From positions 62,001 to 126,000 of the forward strand of contig DAIDMK010000001.1 of assembly GCA_027449025.1 (NCBI GenBank): a stretch of 64,000 nucleotides of DNA. Direction: 5' to 3'. Under the pieces are notes generated by a model that worked only from the letters and a program-made list of their open reading frames with translations, made no database searches and was not told the origin of the DNA. The DNA is from Lutibacter sp. (GTDB taxonomy: Bacteria; Bacteroidota; Bacteroidia; Flavobacteriales; Flavobacteriaceae). Positions 50,597 to 59,470 of the stretch are shown here, one piece after another. The first letter of the stretch is position 1. Each line of letters starts with the position of its first letter. The position numbers and the translations under genes are program-made.

Positions 50597-50631
50597 CAAA
50601 TATAATATTTTAATTTGTATTGAATGTACAA
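50597..50631 (-). promoter_or_regulatory. Candidate promoter/operator of penicillin acylase-lacI operon
   Basis: Minus-strand -7 TATATTTG (50597-50604) with inverted repeat TTGTA-N7-TACAA (50615-50631) upstream. Confidence 0.35.
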
Positions 50632-50919
50632 AAATAATAGTTCAGTCTGGGTCTTGCCTTATTGTGCTAAATATTTGTTACTTCTGCATTTATTATTGGT
50701 ATTTATATGTTAGGTTGACACAAAATATAAATACAATTGGTATTCTCTAAAATGAAGCTTTCTAAAAAGTTAGTTTAGCCGAAATACGCATAAAGAAGAT
50801 GCTATGTTTGTGAAGTGTTAAGCGCGTAAAATCAGCGCTTTGTATTTCTTTCAAAAAAACATAGGACCCCTTGCGGACAATAAATTTATTGGTGACAAGT
50901 TATTTTTTATTAAAACAGG

Positions 50920-51435
50920 TTAAAGATATCGTTCTTTAATGATTTTTAAATGATGCATTTGATGTCCGGCAATAATAAATCCCAAAGCCCTTACGGTTAT
51001 GTCACTCCCGTTTGCGGTGCCAGTCATTAAGAACATTTCCTCTGTAAAACTTTTAAATAAAGAGATGCTTGCTCTGCGTGTACAAATAAATTCTTCCAGT
51101 AAATCAGTAGAATTTCTTTTATTTCCATTTGAATTTTCAACATACCAATTCTCGTCGAAACCTTGTAATTCCGTAGCGTCGTTTCTGGAGAAACGCAAAG
51201 CTCTGTAACTCATAATTCGCTCTGTGTCAATTATATGTTGTAGAAGCTCTTTAATGCTCCATTTTCCTTCATCGTACCTAAAAACCATTTTTTCTTCTGA
51301 TAAATCTTTGATGGTTTTCAATAATTCTTCAGAAGAAGCAGTTAAAATTTCAAATAAATCCACTTCTCCCAAAGCCAGAATATAGCGTTTGTAATGCGGA
51401 TTGTATTCATCTTCATTTAGTTGCAAAGTGTTCAT
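50920..51435 (-). CDS. DinB family protein
   Basis: KWSIKELLQHIIDTERIMSYRALRFSR ... AGHQMHHLKIIKERYL (DinB metal-binding His pattern). Confidence 0.85.
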   Translation of the reverse strand: MNTLQLNEDEYNPHYKRYILALGEVDLFEILTASSEELLKTIKDLSEEKMVFRYDEGKWSIKELLQHIIDTERIMSYRALRFSRNDATELQGFDENWYVENSNGNKRNSTDLLEEFICTRRASISLFKSFTEEMFLMTGTANGSDITVRALGFIIAGHQMHHLKIIKERYL

Positions 51436-51437
51436 GT

Positions 51438-54026
51438 TTATGCTGAATTTCTGCTTGCGTTAATATTTCCGAATAGAGAGCGAGTTACCATTTTTTCGTA
51501 AGTTTTAATCAATTCAACGTCGGGATTTTTCTCCTTTTGCAATTCCTGAATTTTGCGAAGCGCAAATTGTTGAATGGTTAACAAAGGTAAAACAATATTT
51601 TCACGAATGATAATTGAAGCCTTGCCAACTTGATTGCTTTGCATCAATTCCGTATAATCGGAAAGCTTTAAAATGAGTCGTTTTGAAGTTAAATATTCAG
51701 TGTGAATAATTTCCCAAAACTCACCAAATTCTTTATCTCTTGCCATATATTCTGTCAACTCAAAAAATGATTTTGTAAGTGACATCATACTGTTTCCAAT
51801 CAAGGTTTTAAAGAAATCCGAATTTTTATAGAACTGTTTCAGTTTCTCAAATTCACCGCGATCCTCATATTTTTTCAAAGCGGTTCCAACGCCATAAAAA
51901 CCAGGAACATTCTGTTTTAATTGGCTCCATGAACCCACAAAAGGAATGGCGCGCAAATCGGCAAAATTTAATTCTTTTGATCCGGAACGTTTGGTAGGGC
52001 GACTTCCGATGTTGGTTTTGGCGTAATATTTTAAAGTGCTCATGCGCTCCAAATAAGGCATAAATTTCGGATGATTTTTAAAATCGACATAAGCCTGGTA
52101 GCTTGTCAATGCCAAATCATCCATAATTTCAACATCATTTTTTGTCATAATATTGTTGGCATTGCTAAACAATTCGTTTGAAATTCCGGCACTCAACAAT
52201 TGTTCAATATTGAATTGTGCGGCATCTAAGGTCCCAAAATTTGAACTGATGGTTTGCCCTTGCACGGTTAATTGTATTTCTTCATCTTCAATAGTTGGAC
52301 CTAACGATGCGTAAAATTGATGTGTTTTTCCGCCGCCACGTGCTGGAGGCCCGCCACGACCATCAAAAAATATGACTTTTATACCATGTTTTCTGGAAAT
52401 TTCTGTCAGCTTTTCCTTGGCTTGAAAAATAGCCCAATTTGCCATTAAATAGCCACCATCTTTGGTTCCGTCAGAAAAACCTAGCATAATGGTTTGTTTG
52501 TTGCTTCTGTTTTTAAGATGATTTTTATAAGTGCTGTTGGTGTATAATTTTTCCATAACGCCTGTTGCGTTGGTTAAATCGTCAATGGTTTCAAAAAGCG
52601 GAATAATGTCAACGCTTAATTTATGGTTAAAGCCGCACAAATTAAACATGGCAAAGGTTTCCATCATATTTAAAGCCGACTGATTGTTGCTGATAATGTA
52701 ACGGTTTGCGCCGCGTTCGCCGTTATTTTGTTGAATGGTTTTTATGGCTTGAATAGATCCCAATGTTTTTACAACCATTTCATCGTCAAAAATCGAAGGA
52801 TTTACATTGTCAGCTACTTTTGATAAAATTTCAATTTGCTCATTTTCAGTAAGTTCCAAATAATTTTCAGGAAAGATATTTTTCCCTTTTTCTGATAGAG
52901 TATTGACAATTTGAACAAAAACATCATGATGAATGCGACTGTCTTGTCTGATGTCCAATGTGGCAAAATGATAACCAAACAAATGTACTTTATTGATTAA
53001 ATCGTCTATTTCATCTAAATATAAAGATTGATGTCTGGAAATGAGTACTTCTCTGATTCCCATCAATTTATCCAAAAACTCGTTTAATGGAAGCATTGTG
53101 TTGGCTTCAGTGTTCACACTATTTTCAAATAAAACAGCTTCCAATGCTGAAATAGAATCTTCAACCCCGGCGAATGTCAATTTTCTTTTTAATGACCTTA
53201 CGTCCCTATAATAATTTTTTAAGATAGATTGTTTTAAACGTTTTGTAACATCCAAAGTGATTTCCGTAGTCACAAACGGATTCCCATCTCGATCGCCTCC
53301 CGGCCAAAATCCTAAGTTAATAATATCATTTTCAATAGGTTGGTTGTTGAAAATATTGCTTTGAATATAATTGTAAACGCTTGAAACTGACTGGTAAAAG
53401 ACGTTTTCCAAATACCAGATTAAGCTAACGGCTTCGTCAAAAGGTGTTGGTTTTACGTGTTTGAAAAAAGGTGTTTTACCCAATTGAGCCAAAAGCTGAT
53501 TTATTTTCAGCAAATCATTTTCCTTAATGGCTTCGGTTAAATCAGTGATAATTCCCAAAACGGCTCCCGGATAAAACTGTGTTGGATGTGCGGTTAAAAC
53601 AACCCGAACCTTAAAACTTACCAAATGTTTTTTTAAGGCTTCATTTTTCTTTTCCAATGTGGCTGTTTCTTTGATGTTTCGCAAAGTTCCCACACCATCC
53701 ATATTGTTTACAACAGGAAATGCGGCATCTTCAATGGCATCAAATAATACCACTTGTCGCTCTATATATTGTATAAAACGAAACAATAAATTTATTTTTT
53801 CTTCTTCGGATGGGTTTGTATGATAGGCTTCAAAAAAAGAATCTACAATTTCGGTCGGATTTTTTTTGTTCAAGAAACCATTTTCACAAACTTCGTGAAA
53901 AAGTGGAAGCATGACGCCAGTTCTTGTAATGGTATCAAACGGCAATGTCATAAAAATACTGTTGTAAATACGGTATTTTGCCAATACATTTTCGTTGAAT
54001 CTGGTAAGTTTCGGTAGTTTGTGCAT
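51438..54026 (-). CDS. ppc: Phosphoenolpyruvate carboxylase
   Basis: VVLTAHPTQFYPG, GFWPGGDRDGNPFV, FFDGRGGPPARGGGKTH. Confidence 0.93.
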   Translation of the reverse strand: MHKLPKLTRFNENVLAKYRIYNSIFMTLPFDTITRTGVMLPLFHEVCENGFLNKKNPTEIVDSFFEAYHTNPSEEEKINLLFRFIQYIERQVVLFDAIEDAAFPVVNNMDGVGTLRNIKETATLEKKNEALKKHLVSFKVRVVLTAHPTQFYPGAVLGIITDLTEAIKENDLLKINQLLAQLGKTPFFKHVKPTPFDEAVSLIWYLENVFYQSVSSVYNYIQSNIFNNQPIENDIINLGFWPGGDRDGNPFVTTEITLDVTKRLKQSILKNYYRDVRSLKRKLTFAGVEDSISALEAVLFENSVNTEANTMLPLNEFLDKLMGIREVLISRHQSLYLDEIDDLINKVHLFGYHFATLDIRQDSRIHHDVFVQIVNTLSEKGKNIFPENYLELTENEQIEILSKVADNVNPSIFDDEMVVKTLGSIQAIKTIQQNNGERGANRYIISNNQSALNMMETFAMFNLCGFNHKLSVDIIPLFETIDDLTNATGVMEKLYTNSTYKNHLKNRSNKQTIMLGFSDGTKDGGYLMANWAIFQAKEKLTEISRKHGIKVIFFDGRGGPPARGGGKTHQFYASLGPTIEDEEIQLTVQGQTISSNFGTLDAAQFNIEQLLSAGISNELFSNANNIMTKNDVEIMDDLALTSYQAYVDFKNHPKFMPYLERMSTLKYYAKTNIGSRPTKRSGSKELNFADLRAIPFVGSWSQLKQNVPGFYGVGTALKKYEDRGEFEKLKQFYKNSDFFKTLIGNSMMSLTKSFFELTEYMARDKEFGEFWEIIHTEYLTSKRLILKLSDYTELMQSNQVGKASIIIRENIVLPLLTIQQFALRKIQELQKEKNPDVELIKTYEKMVTRSLFGNINASRNSA

Positions 54027-54223
54027 AATTTAAAATTCAAAAAGTGAAAAATACAAAAGCTCTGCTAGATAGCTGTTTTTAAAATGTTAATTTAACGAAA
54101 TCGTTATTTTTGTGTGGGAATTTATTTCCTTAAAGGCGCACGTAAATTTTAGATGTGCAGAAAAAATTATTTGCAATTCATTTTTCCGTTTTTAAACGCC
54201 TGAATCCTACTTCTGTCTTCAGA

Positions 54224-55570
54224 CTAATGACTTATTTTTAATATTTTTGAAGTGGATTTTGTAACTTTAAATCGGTCATCCATACGTTTACCTACCACCC
54301 AAATTATTTCGTTTTTGGAGCATAGCAGCCAAGCATTTTCTTTCGCTATTAATGATAATTTTTCATCTTTAAAAAACTTGCCTACTTTCTTTTTGCCATT
54401 CAAACCAATAGGAAAAAAGTAATCTCCTTTTTGCCATTTTCTTAGGATTAAGGGGAATTCGATTTTATTGAAATCTATAGAAATGGTCGTGTTGTCATCA
54501 AAAACAAGTTCGTCAAATATTTTATTTTGATGATTTTTAGTATCGAAAGGAATATCGGTAGATTCAAATTTCAGATTGATCGGTGTTTTAATTTCAGCTG
54601 TATTTTCAGGAAATTCAAAGCGTTCAATTTCTTCTTTCTGAAGAATTTTCGATAAAATCAATACGTCTCTGTCTTTGAGTAAGCGATGGGTTTTGCTAAA
54701 AACTTGTTTTCCGCTTTGGCAGTCGAGCAAATCGGCAATATCATTCCATTGTGTAAAGCTGTATTCTTTTAAAATTTCAAACAAATAGATTTTAGGATTG
54801 CCTAGTTTTTTTAATTCGGGAATGCTGAAATGCAATTCGTTTTTATGCGTTTTGGTCGCTTTTTCTTTCACATTCTGAATGCAGTCTTTCACAATTTGCT
54901 GACTTCCTTTTAAATTATCCAAAGTGTTGTAAAAAGTATCCAACAAATTCGGATTTAATTCTTTTAAAACAGGAACCACCTTATGCCGAATTTTATTTCT
55001 TACATACCTGATGGAAGAATTGGTTCGGTCTTCGCGCCAAAGTATCTTTTTTTTTGTGGCATATACCAAAATTTCATTGCGGGTAAAAATCATAAACGGG
55101 CGCACAATATTCCCCTGAATTTCCGGAATTCCAGTCAATCCGTCTAAGCCTGTGCCGCGGGTAAAATTGATTAAAAATGTTTCTAAAACATCATCTTTTT
55201 GATGCCCTGTTATAATGTAATCGATATTGTTTTCTTTGGCAATTTTTTGAAACCAGTTGTAACGCAATTCGCGAGCAGCCATTTGGGTTGAAATCCCTTT
55301 TTCTGTGGCGTATGCTTCGGTTTCAAACTTATTAGAGTAAGTGGTAATCTGTAGCTTTTCGCCTAAACTTTTCACAAATTCTTCATCTTCATTACTTTCT
55401 TTTCCGCGCAATGAAAAATTGCAATGTGCTAATGATATCGTAAATTTTAACTTGTGAAATAAATGTGTTAAAACAACGCTGTCAATACCGCCAGAAATGG
55501 CAATAAGCAGGTTTTTATCATGCAGAAATGAAAATTTAGTATTGATATGTTCTATTAATTCAGTTTTCAT
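54224..55570 (-). CDS. tilS: tRNA(Ile)-lysidine synthetase TilS
   Basis: LLIAISGGIDSVVLTHLF PP-loop and TilS C-terminal domain. Confidence 0.95.
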   Translation of the reverse strand: MKTELIEHINTKFSFLHDKNLLIAISGGIDSVVLTHLFHKLKFTISLAHCNFSLRGKESNEDEEFVKSLGEKLQITTYSNKFETEAYATEKGISTQMAARELRYNWFQKIAKENNIDYIITGHQKDDVLETFLINFTRGTGLDGLTGIPEIQGNIVRPFMIFTRNEILVYATKKKILWREDRTNSSIRYVRNKIRHKVVPVLKELNPNLLDTFYNTLDNLKGSQQIVKDCIQNVKEKATKTHKNELHFSIPELKKLGNPKIYLFEILKEYSFTQWNDIADLLDCQSGKQVFSKTHRLLKDRDVLILSKILQKEEIERFEFPENTAEIKTPINLKFESTDIPFDTKNHQNKIFDELVFDDNTTISIDFNKIEFPLILRKWQKGDYFFPIGLNGKKKVGKFFKDEKLSLIAKENAWLLCSKNEIIWVVGKRMDDRFKVTKSTSKILKISH

Positions 55571-55585
55571 CGTGTGTAAATATAA

Positions 55586-56890
55586 TTATTTAACGGTTAA
55601 TAAAACCTGTTTCATCGCTTTTGCTTTCAACAAACATTCTTCATATTCTTTTTCTGGAATTGATTGCGACGTAATGGCGCCACCAACCGAATAGGAAACA
55701 TATTTTTTTGTTGCATTGTACAAAACACTTCGGATAATCACATTGAAATCAAAATCGCCATTTGGCGTAAAATAACCAACAGTGCCCGAATACAATCCGC
55801 GCTTTGTTTCTTCTAACTCCTCTATGATTTTCATGGCTGAAATTTTTGGTGCGCCGGTCATACTTCCCATAGGAAAAGTATTTTTTAAAATATCAACTGG
55901 GTGAATGTCGTTTTTAACAGAGCAGGAAACGGTAGAGATAAGCTGATGCACTTGTTCAAAAGTATAAACTTTGCAGAGTTCATCGACTTTTACAGAGCCT
56001 TTATTGGCAAATCGTGAAAAATCGTTGCGCACCAAATCAACAATCATAATATTTTCTGCGCGTTCTTTCGAATTTTGCTCCAATGCGGCAATTAATTTTG
56101 CATCTTCCTTTTTGGTGGCCGCTCTTTTTTCAGTTCCTTTTATTGGTTGAGAAATGAGGTTTTCACCATCTTTTTTTAAATAACGTTCAGGGGAAGCAGA
56201 AAGCAAGTAATTGTCATTTAGTTTAAAATATGTGGCAAAAGGCGCTTTGGAAATTTCATTTAAATTTTGATAAATTTCTACTGGATTTATTGTTGAATTA
56301 TCGCTGTAAAACTCCTGGCAAAAATTGGCTTCATAAATGTCTCCTCTGCGGATATGATTTAGAACTGTATTTAATTTTTTGTAGTAATCATCTTTATGAA
56401 TACGAAGTTTAATCTTTAATTTGTTTTTAATTTTTGGCTTTTGACTTTTGGCTTTTGGCTGATTTATTTTTTCTAAATCAGTTTCAATTTCATGTTCAAA
56501 TGTTGAAATATATTTTATTTCTACTGAATTTCCTTTGATTAAAAATAATTTTTTAGGCTGAAATAAGAACAAATCAGGAAAATGCAATCCGTCGAAATTA
56601 GAAGAAGTTAAATTTTCAACATCATTTTTTAAATCGTAACCGAGATACCCAAAAATAAAGTCTTTTACTTCAGATTGGTATTTTTTTAATTGTGAGAAAG
56701 CATTTTTGTATGAAGATTCAATTTTTGAAACAGGATCAATGGCCAGTACCGCATCAAAATTTGAATATTTTTGGTCGTAGTTATTGCTGTCTAGCCAAAC
56801 CACAATTTCAAACTTTTGCGCCCAAATTAAAAGTTGCTTTTTAAATTTGGAAACATCTTTTACTTGAAATTTATAACTTGTTCGTTGCAT
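55586..56890 (-). CDS. pabB: Aminodeoxychorismate synthase component I / anthranilate synthase I family
   Basis: LSASPERYLKKDGENLISQPIKGT, TFPMGSMTGAPK. Confidence 0.88.
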   Translation of the reverse strand: MQRTSYKFQVKDVSKFKKQLLIWAQKFEIVVWLDSNNYDQKYSNFDAVLAIDPVSKIESSYKNAFSQLKKYQSEVKDFIFGYLGYDLKNDVENLTSSNFDGLHFPDLFLFQPKKLFLIKGNSVEIKYISTFEHEIETDLEKINQPKAKSQKPKIKNKLKIKLRIHKDDYYKKLNTVLNHIRRGDIYEANFCQEFYSDNSTINPVEIYQNLNEISKAPFATYFKLNDNYLLSASPERYLKKDGENLISQPIKGTEKRAATKKEDAKLIAALEQNSKERAENIMIVDLVRNDFSRFANKGSVKVDELCKVYTFEQVHQLISTVSCSVKNDIHPVDILKNTFPMGSMTGAPKISAMKIIEELEETKRGLYSGTVGYFTPNGDFDFNVIIRSVLYNATKKYVSYSVGGAITSQSIPEKEYEECLLKAKAMKQVLLTVK

Positions 56891-56990
56891 CGGCGCAAAA
56901 ATATAAAAGTCCCATCAAATTGAAAGGACTTTTGAATTTATTTCGGGAATCTGATATATGGAACAGATGTTGAATCAAGTTGTTTGATGT

Positions 56991-58391
56991 TTATGAATGT
57001 ATTGCGCGATCATTTACTGCCAAACAAGCTTCTTTGAATGCTTCGGTATAAGTTGGGTGTGCATGAGATGAGCGTGCAATATCTTCTGATGAAGCCCTAA
57101 ATTCCATCGCAATAACTGCTTCTGCAATCATATCGGCTGCTCTGGCTCCAATCATATGAACGCCTAAAATTTCATCTGTTTCTGCATCTGCCAATACTTT
57201 TATCATCCCGTCGGTATCCATACTAGCTCTTGCTCTTCCCAGAGCGCGCATAGCAAAAGTGCCCGATTTGTAATTTACTCCAGCTTCTTTTAATTGCTCT
57301 TCCGTTTTGCCTACTGCCGCAACTTCTGGCCAAGTGTAAACAACGCCCGGAATTAAGTTATAATCGATATGCGGTTTTTGTCCGGCAATCAATTCGGCAA
57401 CCATGGTACCTTCTTCTTCGGCTTTGTGGGCCAACATTGCACCTTTTACCACATCGCCAATGGCGTAAATGTTAGCAACATTGGTTTGCAATTGTTCGTT
57501 GGTTTCAATTTGTCCTTTTTCGTTTACTTTGATGCCAACAGTTTCCAGGCCCAATCCATCGGTATATGGTTTTCTTCCTACTGAAATCAATGAGTAATCG
57601 CCTTTAAATTCAACCGGATTTCCTTTTTTGTCTTCAGCAATTACCACAACTTCTTTTCCTTTATTTTCTACAGAAGTTACTTTGTGGCTTGTATAAAATT
57701 TAAGTCCTTGTTTTTTCAGTGATTTTTGCAATTCTTTGGAAAGCATCAAATCCATTCCGGGAACAATATTTGGCATATATTCAATCACAGAAACTTCGGC
57801 TCCCAATCTGCTATAAACTGAACCCAACTCCAAACCGATAACGCCGCCTCCAATAACAATTAAATGTTTTGGAATTTCAGTTAGGCTGAGGGCTTCTGTT
57901 GAAGTGATGATTCGTTTTTTATCAAGTTTAATAAATGGCAACATTGCTGGTTTTGAACCCGTTGCAATAATGATGTTTGAAGCTTCTATTTTCTCTAAAG
58001 TTTCGTCAGTTTTTGTAATTGCAATATGATTGGCATCGGCAAAACTGCCAACACCTTGTAAAACGGTTACTTTATTTTTATCCATTAAAAAATTGATGCC
58101 GCCGGAAGTTAATGACACCACTTCTGTTTTACGGGCAATCATTTGTTCAAAATTTATTTTCAAACCAGATACTTCAATTCCGTGTTTTACAAAATGTTTG
58201 GTGGCATCATAATAATGGTGCGAAGAATCAAGCAATGCTTTTGACGGAATGCAGCCCACATTTAAGCAAGTTCCGCCCAACATATTGTATTTTTCAATAA
58301 TGACAGTTTTTAACCCCAACTGTGTGCAACGTATTGCAGCTACATAGCCACCGGGTCCCGAGCCAATAATGGCAACATCATATTTATCCAT
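56991..58391 (-). CDS. lpdA: Dihydrolipoyl dehydrogenase
   Basis: IGSGPGGYVAAIR, GGTCLNVGCIPSKALL, HAHPTYTEA. Confidence 0.96.
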   Translation of the reverse strand: MDKYDVAIIGSGPGGYVAAIRCTQLGLKTVIIEKYNMLGGTCLNVGCIPSKALLDSSHHYYDATKHFVKHGIEVSGLKINFEQMIARKTEVVSLTSGGINFLMDKNKVTVLQGVGSFADANHIAITKTDETLEKIEASNIIIATGSKPAMLPFIKLDKKRIITSTEALSLTEIPKHLIVIGGGVIGLELGSVYSRLGAEVSVIEYMPNIVPGMDLMLSKELQKSLKKQGLKFYTSHKVTSVENKGKEVVVIAEDKKGNPVEFKGDYSLISVGRKPYTDGLGLETVGIKVNEKGQIETNEQLQTNVANIYAIGDVVKGAMLAHKAEEEGTMVAELIAGQKPHIDYNLIPGVVYTWPEVAAVGKTEEQLKEAGVNYKSGTFAMRALGRARASMDTDGMIKVLADAETDEILGVHMIGARAADMIAEAVIAMEFRASSEDIARSSHAHPTYTEAFKEACLAVNDRAIHS

Positions 58392-58660
58392 AAATTTTAA
58401 ATCTTGTTCAGGTACAAAAATAGAATTTTTATTTGTCTATTTATATAGAACTTGTTATTTTGTAAATATGAGTGCATTGTTCGCTGTTTTATTTATTAAA
58501 ATTTTGAAAATAAGCAAATTAGAGGCTGGAAGTGACGAAATAAAGTAAATATAAAACTAATGGTACGTTTACGTAATCGCAATTTGAGGACTTTTTGTTA
58601 CCATTTGTTGTTAAAAACTAACCATTTGCTAAGTTGCTAAAAAATAACGGTTTACAAGTA

Positions 58661-58690
58661 TTGCAATCATAAATATCCGTGCTATCTTTG
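58661..58690 (+). promoter_or_regulatory. Bacteroidetes-type promoter upstream of small secreted protein/adhesin pair
   Basis: TTG (58661) - N19 - TATCTTTG (58683-58690). Confidence 0.55.
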
Positions 58691-58896
58691 GTATGAAATT
58701 GAAAGTTGTGCCCCACAGATTTCATAAATTTTTTGCCCCACATATAGTAATGTAATGCTAAAATGCATTGTCTATAAAATATTAACCGAAATAATGATTT
58801 AATTACTTTACGGTATTCGATTTTGTGACCCTGTTATTTTGGGGTTTTAATAGAATAAATTAAATAATTTAATAGAATAAATTAAATAAAAAGATA

Positions 58897-59442
58897 ATGA
58901 AAAAAATTACTCTTATTAGCTTAGCGACTTTTTTAATATTCTCTATACTTACGGTAGAAGGGCAAACAACCAATTTTATTAAGGTTACAGAAACTGACTT
59001 TGAAGCTGTTCAATTAAATGGGAAGAACCAAAACAATAATGAGATCGCATCAAGATCAAATATTAAAGAAAAGAATGACAATCAACGCTTTTTTGAAATA
59101 GCTAATAAAAATGTTTCTGTTATTTATATTGATAATGATGGTGTTAGTAAAGTTTTTGGAGAGGGTAATCCCATAAAATTAAAATTGGATGATTTGCAAC
59201 TACAATCATTATTGAAGTCCACTAATAATTTGTTTGAATCGATTGAATTAATTATTGTAGACTTGAAACGGCAAACTGATTTGAATAAATCAATAAATGT
59301 TTCAGGTCTTACGGAATTTAAAAATCTTAAATACATTTTTGTAAAATGTTATTTTGAATGTTCTGGTGACCAAATCAGAGAGTTAATTTTGAATTCTAAC
59401 CCAAATATTACAGTCTATTACATTATGACTAGTCAGTCATAA
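58897..59442 (+). CDS. Hypothetical secreted protein
   Basis: Signal peptide MKKITLISLATFLIFSILTVEGQ; no recognised domain. Confidence 0.7.
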   Translation: MKKITLISLATFLIFSILTVEGQTTNFIKVTETDFEAVQLNGKNQNNNEIASRSNIKEKNDNQRFFEIANKNVSVIYIDNDGVSKVFGEGNPIKLKLDDLQLQSLLKSTNNLFESIELIIVDLKRQTDLNKSINVSGLTEFKNLKYIFVKCYFECSGDQIRELILNSNPNITVYYIMTSQS

Positions 59443-59470
59443 TTTAAAATAACTTTAAAAGCGAAAGAAA

